From: Ichthyophonus hoferi | Taxonomy: Eukaryota > Opisthokonta > Ichthyosporea > Ichthyophonida > Ichthyophonidae | Reading direction: 5' to 3' | Assembly (NCBI GenBank): GCA_002751075.1 | Contig: NAOQ01000259.1 | Location: forward strand, 9,377 to 73,376 | DNA: 64,000 nt | Shown here: one piece after another, positions 1 to 26,130 of the stretch | Layout: each line of letters starts with the position of its first letter | How positions within the stretch are numbered: position 1 is the first letter of the stretch | Position numbers and translations under genes: made by a program | Notes under the pieces: generated by a model | The model's database searches: none | Seen by the model: only the letters and a program-made list of their open reading frames with translations | What the model was told of the DNA's origin: nothing

Positions 1-550
1 CAGTTTAGGATTATAAGAATCATGGGTCCGATAATTTGTTTTGACTTTTAATAATACCATACAATGATTCCATACCATGATTAAAATCCTAATACTAATA
101 GGCGGTAAATCTATAATATATATATTAAAAATATGAAAAAGTGAGTTATACTAAAATGACAGATGGGGAAATACTTTCCCTTCAACATGTGCAGTGTTCA
201 AATCTACCAAGGCCCAAAAGCATGAACCCAACATTAAAAAGTGATCAGCTACTCTACAGAGTCTTTGTAAACCTAGCAGGACCCTAGGCCACCAGTTTCA
301 ATAGCTCACAATTTATTGTGGTCATCCTTGATTAAATTTCACACTACATGATGTACCATTACATAAAAATCAAGGTTGAGACTTTAGCATGCTTTTGCCA
401 CTTCTACAAGACAATAACTGTGTTCCACAGTGTTCTACTTGTTTACCTGCGTACAAATATTTGGAGAAAACTAAAGGGCATTCTTATGCAAAAGTACTGT
501 GACTAGAAAGGCAATATTTATTAACACCTAATCCTACATCATGCTGGGCA

Positions 551-760
551 ATGAAGCTTGATAGAGAGATGCATAAGGTATTTGATGAACAAAATCTAGG
601 CTGGTCTCCACATGCCAAGCTTGGCCCAAGGATATGGCCAGAACTAGTCAAGATAGCCACTTATTCATTCAACCTATTCCTTACTGCAACTTTGCCTAGA
701 GGCATTACACCATTCTCAATGCGACACAGCAGATACCACATTCTTTCAGCACCTGCATAG
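551..760 (+). mobile_element. Fossil fragment resembling an LTR-retroelement integrase
   Basis: The translated stretch has the pattern W-x-E-L followed by an A-Y-S-x-N block and then G-I-T-P-F. This is the spacing seen in Gypsy/Copia-type integrase cores just before the G-x-[ST]-P-[FY] block. Nothing else of an element (terminal repeats, reverse transcriptase) is recognisable around it. It is short, broken and probably old. The call rests on this motif alone and could be chance. Confidence 0.28.
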
Positions 761-3700
761 CATAGGAGTTAAGATGACTGTCTACAAGCCAGTCTAGACT
801 GGCACCTAAAGGGATTGAGGGAATATATCTTGGACCTCACCCCAACTCTCTAACATAACATATCAAGTATACCTACTATATGAGAGAGATCATTCTAAGT
901 TACATTTTGAAGTTCTACGTGAAATTGTTCCCCCTTGCCAAAAACGGGAAAGGACAGCAACAAGCAGAATTAATAGAATTAATAGCAGAAAGGTCCATTC
1001 TAGATGCTTCCCTTCCTGCTAACAAGGGGAAAATTTGAATATTCAACAGATCTCCAATCAATCTAAGAAAGTAGTCAAATCCAATTTCAGCAATAGACTC
1101 AGGGTTAGACCTTGACTAAAATAGCATAGCACCACCATTACCAAACGCCACAAACCTGTTGAATGGTTTACAAAGTAATTTAGAGTTAAATTTATAATGA
1201 ATCAAGGAGTCCAAAGAATGTGGATTTTGGCCAATCAAGAACAGAGCATAAATCACCTGGGCAGATCAAATTGGGCTGGCATACTGCATTAAATAGGATG
1301 ACTTTTGCAACTCCAGCAACGTTTGATTCAAAGATGCTCATTGGTATTTCAGCAAATGACAGTTCATCAATCAGTGGACAACCTGAGAAACTTCCAGTTT
1401 TAATTGTAGATCTGCAGAGTAACTGTGTACCATTTATTCCGGGTCTTTTCCACTATTGAACACACAAGAACTTGCTATTAGGAGAATGATGGAGTTGGAG
1501 AAGATACCAAAAGAGGTGTGAGGACCAGAAAACTATTGTATGTAATTTATGAAGTGACACGTGACACATAAACCATGAAATATACACCAATGACAGTAAG
1601 ATTGAGAAAACCATATTCTTATTGTTTTGTAGTAACTTCAAAGTGTGACATTCATGAGAACCATCTACCAAACATCAAGATACCATGAAAATGCTGGGAA
1701 TTGAAGCATTTCAAGGTAAGGCTAAATGGTATAACATGTCATAAAGTATTATTATTAGATTACAGGGGAGTATTACAATTTAATTCATCACATTCAGTTT
1801 CAACATATCAAGATTAACAAGTGTGATTGATCCCCTCTACATAGTGTCACCACTGCAGCACATAAACCAATTTGAGGATTTTTTTTATTTATATTTTCTT
1901 AAAACCTGTACAAATATTAGTACACACCAGGTTTCATCCTGGCAATTAATTGCCATGGTTACAACCTTATGTGAATCAATTTAGTCTGACCAATAGCACA
2001 TACACTTTACAATGCTGTATGGTGCTGGGGCCTGAAGTGATTTCCAATAAAATATTTAATTCATGTCAAGACAAAGTAGTATAAAATTTATTTAGAATAC
2101 TGGTATATATAATTACCAATTGTATACCTCCTGTTCAATAAAAACAGATTATTAAATAAATCTTTCTGCAATGCAGAAAGGGACTTTAACTAAAGGCAAA
2201 ACTAAGTTGTGTTAACTATACGAGTATAAATTAATAAAGTTAAGCATTTGAATTTTCATTACAATAAAAAATATAACTTGCTCTTTGCTCTTACATTTTA
2301 ACTCACATTGCAATTACCTAATCATAAGTAATTCTTATTTAGAATACCAAAGTATTATTACACTTAATCATGCTATTTGAAACACCCTTCACTGGCAGAA
2401 AGAGATTAAGGTTAAAACAGGAAGGCTAAATGGGCTACCAGTCCGTTGTAGACACATAGCTAGAATGAAAACTATGCCAGATCAACATCAGCTCATCTAC
2501 TGAACACTAATTGTACTAAACCTATATCTTTAGATGCACAATACTATATATTACTCATATTTATTCTTAATAAACAGTAACCCACACTAGCTCTATATGA
2601 CATCAAAATCTGACATTGATCTTAGAGATCATATTACAAGGATTGACATATATTTTAATTATACATTTAATATAAGATTATGGGCTCAGTATACTTTCAT
2701 TTTCAATCATCAATGTTGATTGTTTGATAACAAGCATCTGAATCTATTAAGGGATTGATTGTATATGGTACACTTTTGTATTTATGGTGATAATCTGGGT
2801 GCTAATAAGTTAAGGTTGGACACTGTTTCCCACCCATGCTATGCACCAAATATGTGTGAGCTGGGTGGTTTCCTCTTTTCAATTTTGGTTGGTTCTCAAA
2901 CCTTCAATAGCTCATGGATATGGGCTAGGTTTGTCAATAAATCTTTTGCAATACCTACTCATTCCATTGATGCTGTCAGTATTACGTCTGATAAAAATGA
3001 TATACCTGCCAGTATGTAGTTTTATTTTAAATATGTAATAATAAAGACTATCTAGAGTTCATGGTGATATTTGTAATGCACTCAAAAGAATGAGCTACTA
3101 TTTATTCTTGACTTGACTATTGATACTCTTTTACTTTACCAGTGCATCTTCAAGGATGTAATATGTGCACATTAGTTCAATTAACTTGATGATGATAGGT
3201 CATAGTAGCCATCTTGCATATACTAAGCTGTTGTCCTAGTTTCAAAGTTATTACTCATGCCAATATTGTTGTGGATGGATCACCTTGAAAAACAAGTTTC
3301 CACCAAAACGTTTATATATGGTAACACATTTGCATCTTGCTGGAAATTGGGCATTGCTTTTTGTCTGAAAATAAGGCCTTGCTTATGCTTAATGTAAATT
3401 ATTAATCATATCACCTTAATTAGCGGCTTTATCCTGTAGTTTACATCTAATTAGTAATTTAATCTTATAATTATTTTTAGATTCATAGAGCTGTTTGATT
3501 TACAGAATTCATTATGGGTGATTTTAATAAATAGTTATTTGTAACTATTTCTATGGCCACCATACTTGTATACCTGATCAAATCCAGCCTAGGCAACCAA
3601 GTTTAATGCAATATTATGACGACAATTGTAAGTTGGAAGGTTAAATCCCCTCCTACACCCGAAATCATTTCCTGAGGATTTATCCACAGAAATGCATATT

Positions 3701-5399
3701 GTCTTTTCATCTTCTTGGATTCTTGAGTTGACGCTTACTACCCTAGGTATTTCTCACTTTCTGTTGAAACCAAAGAAGGAAAGCACGCTAGAGTTTACTC
3801 AGACACTGATTTAACAATATCACTTCAAAAGACTAAGACAATCGAGACCTCTGCTGGACCATAGGCAATTACTAAAGTGTTGAAGTGTGACAATACTTAC
3901 TACACAGGTTTCTCATATTATATAAGGAGATCTGAACACATAGTTTATTGGAAATTCCTCTATCCAACCTCTTTTCATACCAATTTAAATTATAATTTGC
4001 TTAACTAGTCATCTTTGGGAGTGAACCTAATTTACACTTATACATAGACTCCAAATACTTGATTGCATTTGCATATCTCTTCAATACACAGGTAGTCTCG
4101 AATGTGCCATTGATTAATGAAATTACTGGCTTTACATAAGATTGCCCAATATCGGAGTAATATTATCATACCTAGCCCCACACAGGCACTTCTGCAATTA
4201 CTCTTATATTAACATGCTCGACATTTTTATGTATGCTTTAAGAGGTTCGTGTTACAAAGTTTTTCAGACAAGCACATTTATACCAATGGGTCCTATGTGA
4301 TAGGGAGTCTAGTCTCATGAATAATTTTTTTGCGAGGTGCCATATCTTGAATATGTGTGCCCGAGACGTGTGTAGTAATACACCTAGTTGTGGTTATGTG
4401 TATGTGTTGAATGAACTTATGTTTGAGATTTAATTTAACTATCTGGTGAATATACCTTTTGTAGAAGCCCTACTTTCTCAAAAGTTATTGTTCATTTTAA
4501 GATTTTAGCATCATGAAAATTTGCCTGTTACATTACTACACACCTTTCCTGTATATGCCTATGCAATGATACCAGCTTGGCTACACCCTTCCGACCTAGA
4601 TTCCATCAAATATTGAACATCTGGTAGTTTGATTCGATTGTACCAGGAGGCATTCTCCTCTGACTGCCTCCTACCACCTAAGCCATATCTTTTAAAGATG
4701 ATGACTCGTCCAATGTCGTTCACCTCGTCTCCACCCTCTTTCCATGAGGTAAGATTGAGTCAAACCTGGTTCATTACTGCTATAGTGGCTGCTCTATCTG
4801 ATAGCACCAATATCTCCCTCTCCATCTCATCGTGCTTGTAGCAACATACATCATTCTTATTATATCTTATCCAGTTTAGACCACTCACAGTGTGGGAAAT
4901 TTATGCCTGCAAGACAGAACCAATCAAAACTGTAGGGCATCACTAGTTGTCCCTTAGTAAATGACATTATCAATTATTGTCTCAGTGCCATGCATTATTT
5001 CCTGCTCTACTGTGAAGTGCCAATATTGACTCTTGGAGAGGGTTCGGAAGTTATAATGATCAACCTTCCATCAGCCTGCCCTTAATAGAGTACTGCTCCA
5101 GATGTGGACTGACATGCATCAGTCTAAAAAAGTCCAAATATTTTCAAAGCATATCTTCTATGTTATTCTAAATCTCTGGACTCTATCCCTCTGGGCGTGT
5201 GAATTTCCAGGAAAGTGGCTCCTTAACTATGAAGATTGTTCAAATTTCTAATATATCAATGGTATCAAGCCATGTGTGGTCGCCCCTTGCCAACTTTGCT
5301 CTCTCAGCACAGATCTTAATGACCTTATTGCCCTTCATACACACCCACTGCCTCCTGTTATAATCAGCTATTAATGATTGAGGCCTTGCAGACCTCTTC

Positions 5400-5963
5400 A
5401 GGTTCTTAATCCTTGGCGATTTTATACTAACTCATAAATGAGATAGTTAGTTATTGCCTATATTGCTTATTATGACCAGCCTTATCTTTAGGGGAGCTCA
5501 GAACAGGAGCACTTCTAGACTCACGCTTCCTAAGCGCAGGCTTTATTGTTATATTGCTGATATTTTTTTTCCAAAGGAATCGTATAACACACACATACTC
5601 ACAAGTACATGGTTCTTGAGGGTAGTACTGCTACTCCTTCCTTAAAGGAACTCTCCCGTTAGTTTGTGCTTTATAAACCTCATCATTGCCTTGGTGCAAT
5701 CTTTGGATGTTGTTAATTTCCTTGTGGTAAGCCAGTCCTTATTGTGATTATATCTTCTATTTCATAGGTTGGTATATTGTAGGCTGAAAAACAATATACT
5801 TGCTGATCCAGTGGGTACCAAGCTTGCTCAGGTTCCTAAAGCTTTAGATCAATATTCTCTGCCAATGTATGCACCTGGGATTGCTTATTATAAAATACAC
5901 TCAGAAAAGACGGTCTGCACTGCAAGAAGGGGCTATGGATGTAGAAACACTCCAAGGTTCTGA
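5400..5963 (+). mobile_element. Possible degraded retroelement polyprotein remnant
   Basis: Near 5769-5963 the + strand encodes a stretch with N-N-I-L-A-D-P and then an x-x-Y-S-L-P pattern. This recalls the 'N-x-x-A-D-x-L-S-R ... W-S-L' block at the end of RNase H in Gypsy/DIRS-like elements. No terminal repeats or intact domain can be seen. It is a broken, old remnant if real, and the family cannot be fixed. Confidence 0.18.
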
Positions 5964-7291
5964 ATGGGCTCTCTCAGAGAGGATAAGACAGGGGAAACCA
6001 TCTCTCCTCCTTACCTGCAAGTAGCCACTCCTAGTAAGAAGTAACTCGCCCTCTCAGCTGTTGGAGTGAAGTGACCATCTCCAAGAGAACAGAGTAACCT
6101 TATAACATTGCGTATCATATTGAAATATTATAATACTGTCCATATATCTCGTGAGGTAACTACAGAACCACTAACTGTCTCACCCATCTGGGTATTTGTG
6201 AGCCATAGATTTATTACTAATTAATTAGTTTAGATAGGATATGAAGTATTGGCTAATAATAAATATTGCTAATGATCATAATTAATGATCTTTTCTGAAA
6301 TTATAGAAGTTAATCGCATTTCCCACAGCGATGATCTAGACCTAGATATTATTTTGCACCAATAAGAGATGGGCGGGCAGTTCAAAAAAGATAGTTATGT
6401 TAAGGTGTAAATAGGATAGGCTAAGATATATAGTATAGCAATAGTAGGAGATATTGAGAGAGAGCTGGCGTTCGATCACCTAGTTTAGTGTATATTATTA
6501 TTACAACTATACATACAATTAGCCCCTGGGCAACTTATACACACACGACAAACCACCACGTAAGACTGGCTATTATATAGTCCAACTACTACCACTGTTG
6601 CTTTTAGCTGCTTCAAACCAGCCATCTTTTATATGTACCTATACGGGCCATTCTGTTCTGTAGACTTTGGGGAACCACCCCTATTACTTTATATTAGTCT
6701 ATTGATTACGAGACATCCTCCCCTCTGTATAACACAGTCTTTTACTAAGGCCAGTCAGAGAGGTTAACTTGACCATTATAAAGAGGGGCAGATATATTCT
6801 ATCTTGTCTTAGAGCTTATGTTATTAATATCTTATTAGGGCATGAGAACGTATATTAAAGGAATTACAAACCTGAATGTTTTCTTACTGAAAAATGCTGT
6901 TAGCCCTCTTTATGGTTTATCCACAGCCAACATGTTCCTTCCTTTGTACTCCACCATTTCATTCTTTCCTCTTTACCAAAAACCAATCCAAAAGGGCTTC
7001 TATATCACTCTTCGCCCAAACATGCACAGAAATATACTTAAATAGCTCCATCTACATCTAATAGAACACACGTTGATACATGAAGATATATACATGTTCT
7101 GTACATTTGTCACTTTACTTTTTCTTTTTGTCCGGATTTTTACCAAGCTGTGACTGTTGTCCGATATAGTGATTGTATATTGGGGAAAAGGTTATTCTTT
7201 GGTGGCTGTGGGGTCTACTGATACCATAAATTGCTTGTAACCCCACCATAACTTAAGGGGTAGTTATAGCGCTAACCATGGGCCTTACAGA

Positions 7292-21064
<13,773 letters not shown>

Positions 21065-22402
21065 ATCGGATAATAGTGAGCTCAATAACATATAGAAGGC
21101 TTGCATAGCCCACCCAGACGTATAGATTATAAAAAGGAATGGACTGACTGACTAGTCAGTACTCAATGAACAAAATATGAAGGGAAAGCCTATGTTGTAG
21201 AAATAGCCTCCAGGAAGAAAGACATTAGGAGCTAATGGTGTTTACCCAGTTGATATAGTATTTAAGCCGATATAGTTCTTGGAGATAGTGACCTTAATAA
21301 AATTAGATCTTAACTATTAATTAGCAGCCTGTCTTCCACCACGGACCTATGTATAGCTAGACTATAACCTATAAACTATTTGACTTCATTGCGATGAATC
21401 AAATTTGGGAAGATTTCTCAAGAGAAAAAAATGCAAATATTACATCCATTGTGACAATGATACAATGATGTTTATTGATTAATGATTAAATGGCTTAATG
21501 GTATACACTGATCTGTGTTGTATATCACAGAAGTATAAAACACGCGTATATTGGTTATGGTGATGAATGTCATCAGGCGAGGTATTAATATTTAAAGATA
21601 ACACGTAGGCAAGTGGGCAAATACCCATAACCGGCTACATCCTAACCACTCCAATCTTAGATCTCTTCTGCATATCCTGCCCATCTCTATTGATATACTT
21701 GTTCCACCGACTAACATCGTCATATTTATTGTATCTATTAAAGACGAATATGAATAAATAAAGGGTAATGAGCCATGTGTGTATGTATCAAATTCGCCCA
21801 AATAAAAAACTGTGAGCGTATATCCATATGGATTAATAATGTTCTGAAATGGATTCATTTTGATGACGATACCTGATAAACTGATTCTAAACAGCCATAC
21901 TCTTATATGGCTGACTTTCATTCTATTATTCCAATAAACATAACTGTCTATCTGTGAATGATATAAAACAGTTTATTACTATAAATTGTAACAAGAACCC
22001 CACTCTGGCGATATTTATATATACATTATGATTAGATACACCCTATCCAATATGTGGATCTGCTGTCAATTGTTGCATAACCATATCACTTTAGCTTGCA
22101 ATCGTGTTGTATATCTCTCCATACTGTGCTTGACGCATTGTTTGTTAAATGTTTTATTTATCCTAGTTGCAAAAGCATTATACAAACTAAACAACATGTT
22201 GTAAACCTTCTCCTCAGATATGTAATTAGTACCATAACTATCAAATAGCCTGATTTATTTAGGGCGGTGTACCCCAGGTACTACCCACTTAAAAAATTAT
22301 ATTAAATCTAGTTTTGTTTGATGGATCTCAAGGAAAACGAGATGTGCAATTACGACATCATAATGAGACTTAGGGAAGGCCTACAATAAGGATTGGGGAG
22401 GT
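21065..22402. other. Convergent intergenic region, AT-rich
   Basis: This region lies between two convergent genes. The longest open stretch (21592-21921, minus) has low-complexity composition, no flanking splice pattern and no recognisable motif. I see nothing else besides the candidate poly(A) hexamer at 21296. Confidence 0.55.
21296..21301 (+). terminator. Candidate AATAAA poly(A) signal for the CKAP5-like gene
   Basis: A canonical hexamer lies 232 nt after the stop at 21064, in AT-rich DNA before the convergent gene that ends at 22403. It was assigned by position only. Confidence 0.35.
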
Positions 22403-24611
22403 TTAGTCCTTCTTGCTCTTATCCTTAATGGGGGTAGGAGTCGACCCTCCACAGTAGTACAACATTAGGATAAAGAGAAACAGTACAAAGATTGCCATGC
22501 TGAAGCCAATGGCAAAGCACATAGCCAATGGCAGAGGATCGTCCGACTGCAATATCTGTATGGCCCACAGATTGGTTACACTTACATTATTCTTCTAATT
22601 TCTTTCTAGTGCAGCACACTTAAATACTCCTCATTGACAGGCTTGGTAGCTGGCGGTAATAACTACAGCCTAGTCTCAGAGTGCGAGTGATGACCATTAA
22701 AATGAGACAAATCGATTATTGCAGCAAGGTTCTAGTATGACATGGCATCTTCATTCAACCCAAGCCATTTATTACAACTGGATGTGCATCCTAGTATGGA
22801 ATAATACTATCAAAGAGCATTTGTAGTGATTTGGGTGTAAAACCCATTCTCAGTACCCAGGGCTACTAATCCTATTCCAAACACTATTCCAAACACCAAC
22901 AGGCCCGATCAGACCTCACGGTTAAGGCCTAGGGGTAGGGATCCCTTATAAACCACCACTGCATCCTAGCTAGACCCACCTTATAATCCTCAGGGTTATG
23001 GTTCGCCTCAAAGCCCCTAACCACTTGGCTGAACATCTGGCCTATACTGTCCATCTGGGTCAACCTATACAGCCATCGGGTTATTGCATTATATATCCCA
23101 TTTCTTCCTATCACTCTCTACTTCGCGCCTTTCATTTTCACCTGGCATGCTTTTTGTCTATATCCTAGCTAGTTTTTCGAGGGGTCTTTTTTCTTCAGGC
23201 TCAATACACTACCGACAGAGGCGACATCCATTTCCACCACAAAGTAACAAATACAAGCACAGCAACCAGGCCCTACACCACCAACAACACCAATCATCCC
23301 ACAGTTATCCAATGACAATTTCTTACAGCCATCCTTGTTCTTCGGGAACCTTCACTCCCGACATCTCCCGCCATCCTCCCTTGGCAAACGCATCAATACC
23401 CTTCAGGGCCCTACTGCCTGTGTAGACATAAAGCAGGCCATGGTGCAAGCTGATGACCCCGCCACCTGTCAATATGCAGTACCCCCACCCCTACCCCCAG
23501 GCTCCAAGACAGATACTTACAACATCATGACCGGCTTGTCAGTAATGCCAAAGCGCTTGCACGTCTCTAAGGGGTTCCACCTGGTTAGCCATTGGATACA
23601 TACATCATGCCTGCCCGAACCCTGTGCATCAATCACATACCTTCCCCTGTCTCAGCACAGTCCAGATTTGCAAGCTGTACCCGTGGCATTCCTCTATTGG
23701 CTTGATCTGTCAGTAAAGATCCCTCCTCTCTCCCCTCCCATAGGCCTTATGCTCATACCCTCTAAGCCCCTCCTATATAAATAATTATAAAACCTCAACC
23801 TTTTAGACTCCAATCGCATATATTACGCCACTTGGCCAATCACTTTGAGACCAACTCTTTTGTTATTGGTGCATAGCCACCTCCATCTTATTCTACTTCT
23901 TCACCATTACCTCTCTCATACTCCCCCTTTAATTTCCCTCACTCACCTTCCATATTTAGGTGCCAGTTCGTCAAGCATATTCATCACGGCAGGGCAGTCC
24001 TCACATTTATTTGGGGTACTGTACAGTGTATTTAGTCAGTACAAATGCCCCATGTATGACCAACAGAGATGATAATAGAAGAGAGGTGAGTGGTATTTAT
24101 CAGGCTTCAAGCCCACCCCCCTTGGCAACAAGGTGGTATCCGTGCAAGGTAGCGTAGCGGGTCCTTCCCATACTTGGATTTATTAGCAACCAATGAAATC
24201 CTAGCAGCTAGGAAGCCCTTAAGTCATCTCTTCCTGTCTTTATGGTGTATCATCCTACAATTGTCCTCTATTCTTCCCACTCCTCACCTTCTACTCTCAT
24301 CCAGCTACCAATTACAATATTTTGGGCCACTGTTGAAACATGAAAGTGTTCTGTTCCTCGTTCCATCAACACTACCAATTACGCCATCGCATGTTTCACA
24401 ATCCTGAATTATAACAGAAAATGGAAGTAGAGAGGAGGTACTTAAACACCAAGAGAGGGCCTTACAAATGAACAAGCCAGTCGCCTGTGGTGGCCCCTGT
24501 GGCGGCCTGTGTCAGCAGCTCAAAAGTGGCATCAGTCAGCTGGGTCACAGGTATCTTGTCCGCCTGTACCTGTGAGGCCAGGCCAAGTACCAACAAACTA
24601 GAAAATCTCAT
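22403..24611 (-). CDS. ER membrane thioredoxin-domain protein (TMX-like), C-x-x-C = CEDC
   Basis: Likely a type I ER membrane thiol-redox or chaperone protein. Seven exons: 24466-24611, 23947-24018, 23641-23693, 23521-23566, 23327-23449, 22980-23064, 22403-22546. Together they give 669 nt, 222 aa, with all phases agreeing. Residues 1-17 are a signal peptide ending near Q-A-D. A thioredoxin fold follows (L-T-D-A-T-F-E-L-L, then G-D-W-L-V-H-F), the active-site-like motif K-C-E-D-C at 53-57, and an F-G-I-T-D-K-P-V strand with the cis-Pro position. One membrane helix spans about 180-205, then a tail ending K-S-K-K-D, which fits the KxKxx ER-retrieval signal. CEDC replaces the usual CGHC and the preceding A-P-W is T-P-N-K, so redox activity may differ. 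The gene is head-to-head with the GON7-like gene, 338 bp apart. A typical acceptor (ctctag) ends 2 nt before the ATG. Introns 24019-24465 and 22547-22979 contain nothing else recognised. Confidence 0.82.
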
Positions 24612-24949
24612 AGCTAGAGTATTAATAGAAGGAAGCGAGTATGTTGCTACGGACAATAGATAGTATTATTGTTTACAAGATGTATTATTATTAATATGTA
24701 GACCCCCCTAATCGGGAATCGTATGCAATACATTAATTGATCACCCGCCTAGTTCACTGTACCTCACCTAATATGGTAGATAATATGTGTGCTAGTGCGT
24801 GATCATTTCATTTTTGGGGTCATTGGGAGTGACACTTAACATAAAGGCGTAACTTTTGACCATCTACAACTTCATTGTCATCGTTAGATATATCCACACA
24901 GGACACCAAGTAAGTACTAGTAACTAGGGGCCAACCTGTAATATTCACC
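24612..24949. promoter_or_regulatory. Bidirectional promoter region between the TMX-like and GON7-like genes
   Basis: The two start codons are divergent and 338 bp apart, so both promoters must lie here or in 5' introns. I recognise no TATA box or factor site with confidence. The plus-strand start has a good context (caccATGG). The minus-strand start follows a splice-acceptor-like tract (attaatactctag). Confidence 0.4.
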
Positions 24950-26130
24950 ATGGCTGGTATACAAGCACAATTGCTTAGGGATGGGAAGATTGAGCACGAG
25001 GTGGAGATGGGCGAGGGAGAGGCCCCGAGCTTTTCACAGATGTTGACTTCCTTAGCTACTGTTAAACAAAACATAAACCAGAAGCTGACTTCTATGTTGG
25101 AGACTGCTGCCTCTTCCTCTAGCTGTGGGTGCCTGACCCCTTCCCTTTACCTTTCAAGCACAATGTATGCATCTAGAAGTATACATACACAAAATATAAC
25201 TGCCCTTCCACAACCCTTTTGGCACCCTCTCCTTTATTTTGAGGTCTCTTTTTTAACTTCCTTCTCTTTCCTCCTATTATATACTTTCAACTTGGCGTAT
25301 ATTAAACAAGGACAATCTTTATATTGATGTGGGGTTTTGAATATATGAATGGTGCTTTGGTGCTTCCCTTGGCCTGTGAGTTAATAAGGGGTAGGCAACA
25401 GGCCCCTAGTGTAGTGAATATTTCCCCAGCCTAGTTACACGTATTATTTGCTTGCAGCTCAATTGACTCACAAGCGACCCTTCAAGGGTAAGTATTATTC
25501 AGCTTCCCCTGTTACCATCACCCTCCTTTATGCTATTTTACCTTGAAGGTGGGGGCTCTGAGTGCACCCACCGTCTTGACCCTGCACACAACCTACCTAA
25601 AGTACATCAAATATAGGTTTCCTACCAAGATATTACATGCCGCAACATATATGGGTCGATTACACACCACCTGCACTTATCCATACTCTCCCTATCCCTA
25701 TATGTATATCTTGCCTCTTGTTTCTTTACTACGTGTTCTCTGTTACAGTCCCATCTGGCAGCCTTCTCTCAATATTTATAGCCTTTTACAGACTATATAT
25801 AGCCTAGGGCTAGAGCCTTGATTACCATGTTAGCTCTATTCTACTTGCAGTCATTTCTTCTTCTTTCTACTACTATTTTATTTTCTTTCCCCACTCTGTG
25901 ATCCTCTACTCTATGTATATTCCTAATATTTTCTTTCGTTTTTATTTTTGTGACTAATGTCCTCTATTTTCTGATGATTTTCCAGTCGTACTGCTTTTAA
26001 GTAGCACGAAACATGGTATTTAATTGGTCACCAATCCCTTCCAGATGAAAAGAAGGAGGATGGCAATGAGGAGGGGGAGGAGGAGGAGGAGGAGGAGGAA
26101 CCAATTGCCTCCAAGAGATCAGAGATTTAA
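24950..26130 (+). CDS. GON7: GON7-like small acidic-tailed protein (putative KEOPS/EKC subunit)
   Basis: KEOPS makes the t6A37 modification of tRNA; GON7 is its small, partly disordered subunit. Three exons, 24950-25124, 25458-25487 and 26045-26130, join in frame to 96 aa; human GON7 is 100 aa. The first half has P-S-F-S-Q-M-L-T-S-L followed by A-T-V-K-Q-N-I-N-Q-K-L, matching the family pattern F-x-x-L-L-x-x-V-A-x-M-K. The second half is an acidic run (a GAG repeat near 26076-26099 encoding mostly Glu) ending P-I-A-S-K-R-S-E-I, like the human P-S-A-K-R-P-K end. The family is short and weakly conserved, so identity rests on length, layout and these motifs. Intron 25488-26044 (557 nt) and intron 25125-25457 are pyrimidine-rich and otherwise empty. 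A poly(A) hexamer lies at 26351. Confidence 0.55.

Larger units (their letters stand above)
1..7291. other. AT-rich gene-poor left flank
   Basis: Reading both strands, I find no exon chain with paired splice sites and no convincing host gene. Open frames are short and of biased composition. Two stretches (551-760 and about 5400-5963, + strand) recall retroelement polyprotein pieces and are listed separately. The rest looks like old degraded repeat and intergenic DNA. The change to GC-richer, exon-dense sequence happens sharply around 7.25 kb, where the CKAP5-like gene begins. Confidence 0.6.

Noticed and set aside
2759-3019. 86-aa plus-strand open frame considered as a transposon protein
   Set aside because: No domain pattern could be matched with confidence; composition is that of the surrounding AT-rich DNA.
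21592-21921. 109-aa minus-strand open frame
   Set aside because: AT-rich intergenic DNA, no motif, no paired splice sites, composition unlike the genuine exons.
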